From: Mesostigma viride
Taxonomy: Eukaryota; Streptophyta; Mesostigmatophyceae; Mesostigmatales; Mesostigmataceae
Direction of reading: 5' to 3'
NCBI GenBank assembly: GCA_009746045.1
Contig: RPFO01001766.1
Span: 1-57,007, forward strand
DNA: 57,007 bases
Shown: piece by piece, positions 45,957-56,048 of the stretch
Position numbering within the stretch: position 1 is the first letter of the stretch
Layout of the letters: every line of letters begins with the position of its first letter
Notes under the pieces: generated by a model
The model's database searches: none
Seen by the model: the letters and a program-made list of their open reading frames with translations, nothing else
Told to the model about the DNA's origin: nothing
Translations under genes and position numbers: made by a program

Positions 45957-48201
45957 TAGTTTTTTGACTCAGGTGGGTCTGGAGTTGCTCCACTGCCTGA
46001 TGGTGGAAGCTGCTCAGGTGGTGCTGGAGGCTCATCCTCGTCCCCCCATCCTCCTCATCTGCCAGCAGCTGCATGAGAGCGTTCACCATCCTACGCTTAT
46101 CCTGTCTGCTGAAGGGCCGAGCGCGGGACTGGAACCTCCCAGAGGGCTGGAAGTTAGGCTGGAACCCTGGCTGCATCCGGTGCCTCGCCAGCAGGAACGC
46201 CAGGAGGAAGGCTGGGTGGCCTGGGAGATGGCAGGGCGCCAAAAGGTCCTCTCGTGGCAGGGGGAAACTGGTCCCGTCTGGGGCAGTCCCGTGCGAAGTG
46301 ACCTGGCTGGTTGCAGATAAAACAGTTGGCCGGGCCCACTTCAAATGTTCCGAAAAGTGTGACACTTTTGGTCGTTTTTTTTACTTTTTCGACGATCGTC
46401 ACTCTGCAGAGTGATTCGTCGTGCGAAATCGTGCGAAATTGTGCGAAATTTGCTGAAATCGTGTGAAATTTGCTGAAATCGTGCGAATTTGTGCGAAATT
46501 TGCTGAAATTGTGCGAAATTTCATGTGAAAAATGTCGACGGTAAAAAATTTTGATGTGCACAACGTGTGTGAATTCATGCGAAATTTTGTCAAACGTCAC
46601 TCCCCAAAACGACCCTTGGTTGAAATCCATGCGAAATTGTGCGAAATCATGCAAAATTGTGCGAAATCGTGCGAAATCGTGCGAAAATGTGTGAAAATTT
46701 TGCGAAAATCACGCGAAAATCACGCGAACTCGTGCGAAACTTTATTTTTTTTTTGCGAAAATAGCGAAAAAGTGTCACACACTTGGCTTGGACGGCGGAA
46801 CATTTGAAGTGGGCCCGGCCAGTTACCCTGGGTGGGATCCAAAGCATTGAGCTCTCCCAGGAGGTCATCCAGCTGGTTCAGGGACTTCTTGATGGGTGGC
46901 ACTGGCGTGGCCACAGGCTCCCACTTGACAGAAAAAGCAGGCACACGACAGAGGGTGAGCACATAAGACAACACTTTGTCCCATTGCCAGTCCACGTAGT
47001 CGAACTGGGAGAAGTGCTTGTCCACATCCAGTCGCACGTGTGGAGCCATGCCATGCAGTAGTCTGTGAAGCGCCTCTGCGTCAGAGCATTGGGGAATCTT
47101 GGCCCTAAGGTTGGTGAATTGCTCCACAAACTGTGGCAGCGTCAACCCAGCCTGCGTACAGCTAGCCAATGCGTCCCGATCCATGCGAAGTTGATCCTGG
47201 GGTAACAGAAACCGGCGAAAGCCCAATAGGAGAGAGGGGAGGTCGGTACACGCACGTCCAGCCACAGAACGCAAAAACTCATCAAACCGGTCGCTGGCAC
47301 TGTCGCTCATCCGCTGCCTAACCATTCTCTTCTGGATGTCCATCGTGAGACGTTCCTCTGCCTTGGGCCCGTAGTTGGCGAAATGGATAGCGAAGACATC
47401 CTGAAACTTGGTGGAGAAATGGTCAAAGCTGCGATGGGTTAGGTTGGTCAGCGATAGCTTGTCTACCGACTCCACCTTGGGAAAAGGAACAGTACGAGGA
47501 TACAAAGACGTGAGCTCCATCACTGGGGCGTGTGGTGCATTCTGACTCTTCGGCATTGTCGCAGCCACCGAGAGCCGTGGAGGCTCATTCCCCTGTACAT
47601 CTGTCCCTTCATCAACAAAAGGAGCGTCAACCGCATATACCCTTCGTGTACCCAGTGTAGGAGACGGTTGATCCACGAAAACAGACTCCCCATCGCCCGC
47701 CTGCCCTTGCGACTCAAGTTGCTGCACACGCGCAATAGTCCTACCCACACTCTTCTCCAGCGCTTCCGCCACACTTCTAGCTCTCGCAGCTTCCTCACGT
47801 TCATGTTGTAATCGGATTTTCTCCGCTGTCAGCTCGTCAGCCGCTAGCCGAGTGCCGTCTCGCCCCGGCACCGTGTTGTAGCCAAAACGAATAGCCGAAC
47901 CGTATTCGGGTGCTGGTGAACGCGTGTCTTCCACGTTGGAAAACCGGGGTCCACCTCTACCAATGCCACGCAGGGAGGGCTCGCCTGGTTGCACACCGAG
48001 GGGCAAGATGGAGAACTTTGGGCCGACCGACAGCGAATATCTGCGGGAAGCAGACATTAAGGTGGTATCTCCAAATAGTTGACGTCTGGGAGTAGATGAT
48101 GAAACCCTTTCATCACCGGTCGTCCGTTGAGCTGCTAAAGATGTGGTTGCATCTTCAACTCTCTTACTTGATAACGGTGGTTGTGTCTCCGGGTTACTCA
48201 T
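45957..48201 (-). pseudogene. gag: Ty3 gag, interrupted by a TIR element and frameshifted
   Basis: Starts MSNPETQPPLSSK at 48201. An alpha-helical stretch (AEKIRLQHEREEAARARSV) is followed by a capsid-like domain (FDHFSTKFQDVFAIHF, LPSLLLGFRRFLLPQDQL, LTLPQFVEQFTNLRAK, LHRLLHGMAPHVRLDV). At DPTQGN the frame enters the 493-bp insertion 46328-46820; beyond it the zinc knuckle CFICNQPGHFARDC continues. Removing the insert and one 4-bp target copy restores the frame there. Further downstream the frame shifts in the GC-rich tail (near 46200 and near 46050) before an acidic, proline-rich end with a stop at about 45957. Confidence 0.85.
46328..46820. mobile_element. 493-bp non-autonomous TIR element inside the gag zinc knuckle
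   Basis: 25-bp perfect terminal inverted repeats (46328-46352, starting GGCCGGGCCCACTTC, and 46796-46820) are flanked by AGTT at 46324-46327 and 46821-46824. Excision with one AGTT restores the gag frame, confirming a 4-bp target duplication. The interior has no gene; it is made of about two dozen TGCGAAA-type heptamers (GTGCGAAATTTGCTGAAATC repeats). Subterminal GTGTGACAC/GTGTCACAC pairs extend the inverted symmetry. A 4-bp duplication is unlike hAT (8), Mutator (9) or PIF/Harbinger (3) and would fit groups such as Sola or Ginger; the family is not assigned. Confidence 0.9.
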
Positions 48202-48940
48202 CACTCCATGGGTCGCGCATGCCGGACTGGGGAACGTTAGAGACTTATGGGCTCAAGGCAGTTCTCAGAGCAAGACTGTCACATAAGGATGAGTCCGGCA
48301 CACTCTTAAGAACTGTCCGAATACACAGCATAACGTACCCTCTCTGGGTCTGGCAAGAATTCCATTGTTAATCGTGAACTAGGGCGTCCCCAACATCTAC
48401 TGCTCCAACCTAGGGCCATTGCTGGTACTTTTGACGTCATGAAAGCAGCGTTTTGGACTAGTGGAATATGATGTTACAGCATAAAAAGTCCATTTTATCA
48501 TGAATGAACATGGCCAACAACCCCAAGTGCCCCTAAATTTCTCAATATTTGTAGAGAAATGCTACTTCTCATAATTAAAACCTGCACAAATGCACAATTT
48601 GGGGCATGCATGTGAAAGTTTGAAGTACAAATTCACAATGAGGTTTTACATTTTTCAATTATTAATGGTATCTCATTCTTCAATCAATCAATTTGCAATC
48701 GTCCAAACAATTTATTCATTTCATACATGTCCGAATATGTTGAAAGAACACATGCAAGTGCTCAATCAGCGTGGACCCCCTTGGACGCGCCCCACCATAT
48801 ATACATTCAGACACGTCACCCCAACTACTAAACTGCCCAAAGTCACGGTCACTGAACCAACTACTATGTACATCTGCATTTCTCCACGTTACGGTGGGCA
48901 ATTACGTGCAAAACGCGATTTCGTGCAAAGTCCTCGCCCA
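48202..48940. other. Spacer between the Ty3 element and the seven-exon gene
   Basis: 48202-48380 is probably the leader of the Ty3 element. The rest is AT-rich with no gene; it should contain the 3' untranslated region and poly(A) site of the minus-strand gene ending at 48941. Confidence 0.5.
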
Positions 48941-51900
48941 TCATCGCTTGCCAGATCGATATGAAGGAATGTTGTCCCAGCTGGCGCCTTCCTTCAGGAG
49001 AGTAACATGTTCTCTAGCGAACTTCAGAGGGAAACGAAACTTTTGCTCGCACTCATTACTCCAACCGAGGTCGTGCCCTTCATCAAACCATCTGATCACC
49101 ACCTTCTCCCTCTCTTTGCCCAGGAGGGTGCCAAAGAGCGGAAAATCTTCCTTCTTGGGGTACTTGTGCTCCCAGTTTATGCACACCTCGTCTACCCATT
49201 TCGAACTCCAACCTCCGCGACTCAGTTTCGCGCCATCCATAAAGCGCATCCGGACGTCCGGCCGAACGTCCCTGATTCGGTTTTCGGCCGTCGCATCTCT
49301 GCCCTGACCACCACCCTTCTGCGGCTGTGCAGGTTCGTCGGCACCCTCCGTCTCCTGCCCCGCCCCTCGCCTGCCCCCTCCCCGACGTTTTGCCTTCTGC
49401 CCCTGCGCAGCCGCCGCCTCTGCCATCAACTCTTCGTACGTTTTTTCTGGCTGACCGCACGGTAAGGCTGGTGCGTGGGCTGGTGCGTTGGGTGGGAGGG
49501 AGGCCCCTCCCGCCCCCGGTTGTGCAACTGGTTCGCCGACCGCGGCCTGGCCAACAACACGGCAGGCCTCTCCGGACACAGTCCCAGACGCGGATCCACG
49601 GGGAAACCGAACTGGAGTTTCTTCTTCGCCTTTCCCTGCACGTAAACAGATGCCAATTAACATGCATACGGAAGGGTCGTGTGAGAAATCAATGAAGCCA
49701 TGGACTGATGCAAAAAAACTTATGTAGAAATATATTAAGGTACTTATAAAACTCGTTTATTGAAAATGAAATTTACCGGCCGAATGTACCGTTGGAGCGT
49801 GGAAGGGCATCCTTCGACTTCGTCGATCGAAGATATCCGTCAATGCGGTCAACGGTGCGGTCGATGTCCCTGGCGGCGCCTCAACATCGACCACCTCAGT
49901 CGGGCGCATCAATCCGGCAAACGCCGGCCCTCCACCTGAGACTGTCGGCGGACCCTCCACGTTACGAGCCTCCAATACCCTCTTCTGCAGTGGGGTGCTC
50001 GCAACAAAATCCGTGTCAGCCGACGGCTCCGGATCGTCATCCTCATTCAGCAGTATCGTGTTCGGGCATTGCTCCATCCCCGTCGAGCGGGGGGGCAAAG
50101 TCATCACAACCGTCCTTCCTGACGACGGTACGGGATCGTCACCCAGACCCAAAGAAACCGAGGCGAGGGCGGGGGTCCCCTCAACCGGGGGTCCCCATGA
50201 ATCCTGACGAGGCCTCATTCCCATCTGTCGGACACGACCGCCTCCCGTAAATCGGGAACGCCCGCCGGCGCTACCAGTAACAGGCCGCGAGCCTGCTTCC
50301 TGCTGGCGATCCCCATCCTCATCACAGATACGCCCGCCGGCGTTTCCAGTAACACGCTGCGAGCCTCCTTCCTGCTGGCGATCCCCCTCCTCATCACAGA
50401 TACGCCCGCCGGCGTTTCCAGTAACAGGCCGCGAGCCTCCTTCCTGCTGGCGATCCCCCTCCTCATCACAGATACGCCCGCCGGCGTTTCCAGTAACAGG
50501 CCTCGAGCCTCCCTCCCGCTGGCGATCCCCCTCCTCGTCACAGATACGCCCGCCGGCGTTTCCAACGACAGGCCTCGAGTCTCCTTCACCAGCACGCTGG
50601 CGCTTACCTCCCCCCCTGTTGTCTTCATCCCCCCCCATTGTCTCATCACGCAAGCCTCCATCACCCCGACTGCGCTTTTTCCCTCCCCTTCCATCTCCTC
50701 CCCCGTCCCTCTCCCCCCTCCCCCCTCCTCCCATCTCCCCATCCCCATCCCCTTTCTCCCCCTCCGCCTGCCCCTCACCCATCCCGGGCGGGTGCCCCTC
50801 AGCAATATCCTCCTCCTCGTCCTCCTCGTCCTCCTCGTCCTCCTCGTCCTCCTCGTCCTCCTCGTCCTCCTCCTCCTCATCCTCCTCCTCCTCATCCTCC
50901 TCCTTCTCATCCTCATCCGCCTCCCCCTCTTCCCCCTTCTCCGAATCATCATCCTCATCAGACGAAGAATCGTCGTCGGAAAAGTATTTGAGGCCTTCCC
51001 ACCCATCTTCAACAAGCCAATATTTGATAAGGCGGACCAGGCGCTTCCACCGGCGGATATGGGCGGGCTCCCCGAACACCAGCAGAACTCTGCAGGGTCC
51101 CCTAAAAAGGGCGTTGGTCATCTTGTCAACCACATCCCACACGACCGGGCTCAAATGCGAGGAGGGTTTGGGAATGTTGCTCTCCTCCGGAATGCAGTCT
51201 GCGTCCCACTTGCGCAGGTTCCTCCACTTCTCGTTGCTGTCAGCTGCCAGGTCCAGCACAGCAAACGCCTGGTCCTCCAGCGACCGAGGAATTTTGTAAT
51301 TCCCCGCGCACAACTCGTCCACCACCTTCGTCACCACCAGATCCTTTCTTTTTTCGTTTTCCTTCCATGTCATTGTCCTGTATGCGATCCAGTCGGATCC
51401 CATCCTCACCCCCTTCCAATCGCTGTAGGCTTCCAACCTTTCCTTCCACCCCTTCTTGGCCTTGGTAGTCCCCTCCTCCGCCGCCTCCTCGACCTCCTTC
51501 TCGACCTCCGCCGCCGCCTCCTGTGGCACACCCAGCAGATGTTTGGTCTTCACCCCCAAATCGTCATACAAATGACGGGGGTGGGAAGCGAGCAGCCCTC
51601 TCGGGAACTTCCAGTCCTTCTGGTCGACCACTTTCCTTTTAGCCGGCGGAAGGTCCCTCAGCGTGAGAATGATCGCCCTCATGGCCGTGACGACCACCCG
51701 CCAAAAGTCTCTGGTCAGGCGGCAGTCGGCGATGAACTTGTCGAGGTCCGTGGCGAAGGTGCCCTTCAGCTTCACGCCAAACACGTGCTCCCTCACCAAT
51801 ACGGGGTCGAAAGTCCCGTTTAGTTGTTTGCAAGCGGCCATCAGCTCGGGGTTCTCCAGGAACTTGATGTGGGCGAATTGCTTTGCCGCCTCTATCAAAT

Positions 51901-54900
51901 TCTTGGCGACTTCCATTATTTTTATCAGGTTGCTGGGAGGGGCCTCACAGGACATGATCGGCGCTTGGATCAGGCTGTCGAAGTACTGGAAACTCGCAAG
52001 TTCCCGATGCGCGGTGAAAATGGACAGTTCGTGCGCCTTGTCTTTAGGGCGCGTGTCAAGGAAGTCTTGCCGAGCCGCGATATCCTGTGCGATCGCCGGC
52101 TTGCCGTCGACAGCGGGCTTCAAAGGGTCCTCACACCAGAACAGCCAGCGCTGCATGAAGTTCTTCTGGTCCGGCCCCCACTTGTCCGTCTCTTCAGCCC
52201 CTCCTGCCTTGTCGCCTGCGCCGTCCCCTTCGGCCTTGGCTTGCTCTCCTTTCTGCCAAAAGGGCTTCACAATCGCCCAGATCTTGCCGTACAGAGGAGT
52301 TGGGAGAGACACGCCCTTCCCTCTCTTGACGGGTCCATATGCCTGGTAGGCCCGGTGCACATCCCCCAGCGCTGAGCCCCACGTTGCCTTGGCTTGGGCT
52401 GTGTCCTCGGCGTTCATGGCGTTCCCGAGCTGCCTGACAACTTCGATCATCTTGCCGACTTGTTCGGTAACCTGCATCCCCGTAGGGCAACAACGCGCAG
52501 AGACACATCGACAGTCCTCCCAAATAAGCACAACTCAACTGAGAACAAGAATACGACTGAAAGAAACGCCGGCGGTCGCATCTTGACCAAAATATGGCAT
52601 GCTAAGGTGGAACATGAAAACCCCTTATAGAAACGCCGGCGGTCGCATCTTGACCGAACTAATGGCATACTGAAATTAACACAAGAAAACCACTTATAGA
52701 AACGCCGGCGGTCGCAACCTGGCTTACCTTCTGTTCACGGATCTGCCACCAGGTCGGCAGGATGGTCTCACCCTTGAGCATCTGCACGTCCACCCCCCCG
52801 AAATTCGTCCAATCAGTTGCCCACTCCTCCAGCTTCGCCGCGGCCACGGTCTTCGTGACCTCCTGCTCCTTCCCTCCCCGCGCAACGACCCTGAGCTTTT
52901 CCGCCTTCATGAAACCATTCAGCATTGCCTGGTACCACACAGATCTTTGGTCCACCGTCATATTGTCGGTGACCAGTTCGAATTTCACCGATTTGATGAG
53001 TGTGGTAAAGTGGTTCCCGTCCAGCACGAGAAAGCCGCAAATGGCTGGCGGCAACGGTGGCTTCTTCTCGAATGGAGCCATCTCCCAGGCGGACTTGCAC
53101 AAACTGTCCAAAAGCGCGGCCTTTCTCACGTCCACGGGCTTAAGATCGTCCAGCAAATCGGCCCGTCCTGTCAGAACCGCGGTGGAAGCAGCTTCGGCCA
53201 TTCCCTTGGCCGAGCTCGTTCGCAGGTAGATATCAATTTCTTCGTCAGTCATTGCGCGAGCGTAGCCAGCCTTCATTGTCCGTGCCCCCCCCATCTCCCC
53301 GAAGAGTTGCGCGAGCTGACGCTGGGTGCCTTCCTTTTTCATCCAGTCATGAAAAGTGTTGGGGCACCGGTCAGCCAAAAACTGGAACGAGTACCGCCAC
53401 ACAGGAATCACCAGCTTGTCGTGGCCGTAGTCGGACTCCGAGTTTGCAAAAATGGTGGCGTTCTGCTCGGCTCTAGACAGATGCAAGTCTCGTGCGAGGA
53501 GCTTCTGAGGCCCCACGAACAGGTTCCTTGTCCACACCCGATTTCGATGCACCAAGGCTTTGGACATCTCATCGAGGTCCCGAGGCTGAACGGCAAGCTG
53601 CTTCCGTAACCGTTTGCCCTTCGCGATCTCATCGTTCACATCCAGGATGTCATCATCATCCTGCGACACCGGGGACTTCTCCCATTTCTCAAGCAGAGAC
53701 ACGGGAGCATCCGCAACCTCCACCTCCTTTCCTTTCCCCTTTCCCTTCAGCGCCTTCCCCTTGTAGGTCGCAAGTGCTTCGGAGAGTCCCTTCTGGTGTT
53801 CGTCGACGGCAGCAGTCCACGTACTATCTATTTTCATGTTCTCGCGGCGCGCGTGCTGGTCGAGGCTGATTGAGTACAGGATGGCCGCGTGGGTCGCCCT
53901 CTCGGCCTGCACGTACTGCAGTGATGCGAAAAAATCAGGAAAGCATAACCAAAAGGAATAAAGTAAATGTCGATTGAGAAACGCCGGCCGTCGCAACCTA
54001 CATGAAACCTGAACCTCAACATCAAAGCCCCCCTCACAACAGAGGTATACTTACCTCGTTCCCCTTAACAATGATATGAAAAAATCAGGAAAGCATAACC
54101 GAAAGGAATAAAGTAAATGTCACACTTGAGAAACGCCGGCCGTCGCAACCTAGATGAAACCTAAACCTCAAGATCAGAGCCCCCCTCACAACAGAGGTAC
54201 ACTTGGCTCATTTCCCTCAACGATGCGAAATCAGGAAAGGAAGTAAGTGTTAGTCAAAAGGAAGTAAGTGTCACACTTAAGAAACGCCGGCCGTCGCAAC
54301 CTACATGAAACGTGGACCTCAAGAACAAAGCCCCCCTCACAACAGAGGTAGACTTACCTCATTCCCCTCAACCGCTGCTGCTTCAGCCGCTTTCTTCGAC
54401 CCCTTCGCGATCTTCGGAGACTTGTCCTGGCGGGCATCGTGTTCCTTCAACATCTTGATCAGAGTCTTGGCGTCCTTCTCCGTCACCGTCAACAGTTTAC
54501 ACTTCCTCTCCTTCCCTTTGCCCTCGAACAGGTTCTCCTGCATCCACTTTATCAAGGCCTTGGCGCTCGGGATTCCTCAGGCTGTGTGGCGCCATCGGGC
54601 CGGCACGCATTCTTCACGATCAACTCAGCGACTTGATGGAGAATCATCATCTGGTTCCGTACCTCAGGTGGGGCTTTTTCCGTTCTCACCTCGGCCACAA
54701 CCCACTTTGCCAACTTCTTCAGTTGATAAGCATCCGCTTGCTCCTTAAAGCGTGTCATTTTCGCAGTATCGCCGTCGCTTCCACCCGCGCCCTCTGACAC
54801 AGGCTCACCGACAGCGATAGCCCCCTCTCCCTGGAGATTTGCCCCACCCTGACGACCGGCTTCCTGCAAGAACATTATCAACGGAAGATTTTTAATGTAA

Positions 54901-56048
54901 GAAAAGTGTAAAGAAACGCCGGCCGTCGTAACTCTGTCCATTGAGGACGAACCTAAACTTTCGATTACTAAGTCAACGGTAACTTACCCTTCCCCCCTCT
55001 GCAGTGGAACCACCGTAAGATCCACTTCCCCTCCTGTCACCGCCCTCTTGCTGCTCGAACGGACTTCCCTGTAAAAATAGCAAACGCGATTGTCCATTCA
55101 CAAGAAAAAAATTACTACAAAAATAAACAAGGATATACGCACGCAAACCTTTTCAATACAAGTAAACCGGAGAGGAATCTGACGCACTCATGTACCTGGG
55201 TGCTTCCCGCCATTGAGCGGGCTTCTCTTGCACCAACATCCTCTTGCCGGCCCTGCGAACATTTCAACGGAAAGTAAAAATCCGCTTAGTTGTCGGAAAT
55301 GACATGTCTGGCGAATATTGCAAAAAAATGCGTATTGTATTTCACGACATCAATTTAATGGGCGGAGACTTACGAAGATCGGCCCGCCACCTTCCAAATT
55401 GCCCAGCGTCATATCGAAAACATCGAGGACTTCCCCTCCATCGACCCCCTTCCCCCTTCCCCTCTGCCGCGGCGGGGGCATATCGCCCGTCGCGACCGGC
55501 TTGGAAGTCGCGGGGGGATCCCTTGCGGTTGAGGGCACTGCGGCCGACTCGTGCACACTCTCCCCCCTCTTTTGGGCTACTGCGGCAGGCGCGGCATGGG
55601 AGGGCGCGGCGGCTACTGTCTCTGGCGCATTCTGAGCCAACCGACGCAACCTTAGCTCCTGCTGGAGCAGGGTTTCGAAACGAGGCATGAATGTGCGCTT
55701 GGAGGTATAAGGCACCTTGGCGACTTCAGGTTTGTCATTAAGGATGTCTTGGTACAGCGCGAATTGCTGTTCACGAGTGCCATTCGCGAGTCGCTCAAAC
55801 CGCTCAATCTGAATCCGCTTAACCGGATCGTCCACCATCTCAAGACCACCGTGGTACTCATCCTTCCCAGTGACCGCGGCAAAGCTGACACCAGATTCCA
55901 CCATTGGGGGCGGCGTGCCCTCCCTTGCACGCTTGTGAGGAGGCTGTTGTGGGGAGGCGCCTTGGGCCTGAACTGGTTGCCCTTCTGACCCTTCCCCCCT
56001 AGGGGGAGAGTCGCCGACCACCTGCGATGTAGGGCCGCCCTTTTCCAT
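48941..56048 (-). CDS. Large seven-exon gene of unknown function, ~1,965 residues
   Basis: Minus-strand exons: 56048-55374, 55252-55196, 55068-54988, 54863-54358, 53915-52728, 52471-49777, 49635-48941. All junctions are GT-AG (e.g. ATCTTC|GTAAGT, AAG|GTAAGC, GCCG|GTAAAT); five introns are phase 0 and the last phase 1, and all frames match. Content in order: Pro/Gln-rich N-terminus with FAAVTGKDEYHGG and FERLANGTREQQFALYQDIL; two short Gly-rich exons; a Lys-rich exon (KWMQENLFEGKGKERK); a globular 396-codon exon (AMTDEEIDIYLRTSSAKG, AICGFLVLDGNHFTTLIK); a long exon with FMQRWLFWCEDPLKPAV, a Glu/Asp tract (~1341-1389) and 24-residue tandem repeats; and a C-terminus with KWVDEVCINWEHKYP. Exon 4 is 506 nt and needs one extra base near 54580 to stay in frame (assembly error or real mutation). 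No known domain is recognised. The ATG sits right after an acceptor site, so upstream exons are possible. Confidence 0.75.
50250..50600 (-). repeat. 72-bp coding tandem repeat (24 residues, ~5 copies)
   Basis: Within exon 6 of the unknown gene the unit RPVTGNAGGRICDEEGD followed by RQQEGGS recurs every 72 bp; the outer copies are diverged. Because 72 is a multiple of 3, copy changes keep the frame. Four copies contain CCGCCGGCGTTTC on the plus strand (50334, 50406, 50478, 50550), the complement of the intronic motif of the same gene. Confidence 0.92.
50815..50960 (-). repeat. Acidic low-complexity tract in the unknown gene
   Basis: CCT/CTC/GTC-rich on the plus strand, encoding Glu/Asp runs (DEEDEEDEEDEEDEE) on the minus strand. 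It is preceded by DDDSSSDEDDD and followed by Gly/Arg-rich sequence with a KKRSRGDGG-type basic patch, a composition often seen in nuclear or nucleolar proteins (inference). Confidence 0.85.
52564..52718 (-). repeat. Intron 5 of the unknown gene: three tandem GCGACCGCCGGCGTTTC units
   Basis: The intron 52472-52727 has three copies of the motif (52564, 52630, 52699 on the plus strand as GAAACGCCGGCGGTCGCA), spaced 66-69 bp. Each is followed by a pyrimidine-rich tract and an AG, so every unit looks like a miniature intron end (ATTTCAG, CACCTTAG). Confidence 0.85.
53919..54357 (-). repeat. Intron 4 of the unknown gene: ~150-bp tandem triplication with 5' splice-site copies
   Basis: Three units of about 150 bp each start with a donor-like sequence, then CCTCTGTTGTGAGGGGGGCT, then the GCGACGGCCGGCGTTTC motif (53978, 54130, 54281) and a pyrimidine tract. 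The first (GAG|GTAAGTC at 54358) is the donor consistent with the reading frame. The third (GAG|GTAAGTA near 54057) is a good decoy; the middle one (GAGCCAAGTG near 54209) has lost the GT. A single further motif copy lies at 54913 in intron 3. Confidence 0.85.

Larger units (their letters stand above)
39217..48201 (-). mobile_element. Decayed Ty3-type chromodomain retrotransposon
   Basis: Minus-strand order: gag (48201 down to about 45957, interrupted), pol with protease, reverse transcriptase, RNase H, integrase and chromodomain (45789-41595), a third ORF (41546-40285), a purine tract GAGGGGGAGA (39918-39909), and a candidate 3' LTR (39906-39217, TGTAACA...CAACA on the minus strand, about 690 bp). 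I could not find a second copy of the LTR upstream of gag, so the 5' end is truncated or rearranged. Several single-base frameshifts break gag, pol and ORF3. The Ty3 assignment rests on domain order (integrase last) and the chromodomain. Confidence 0.85.
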
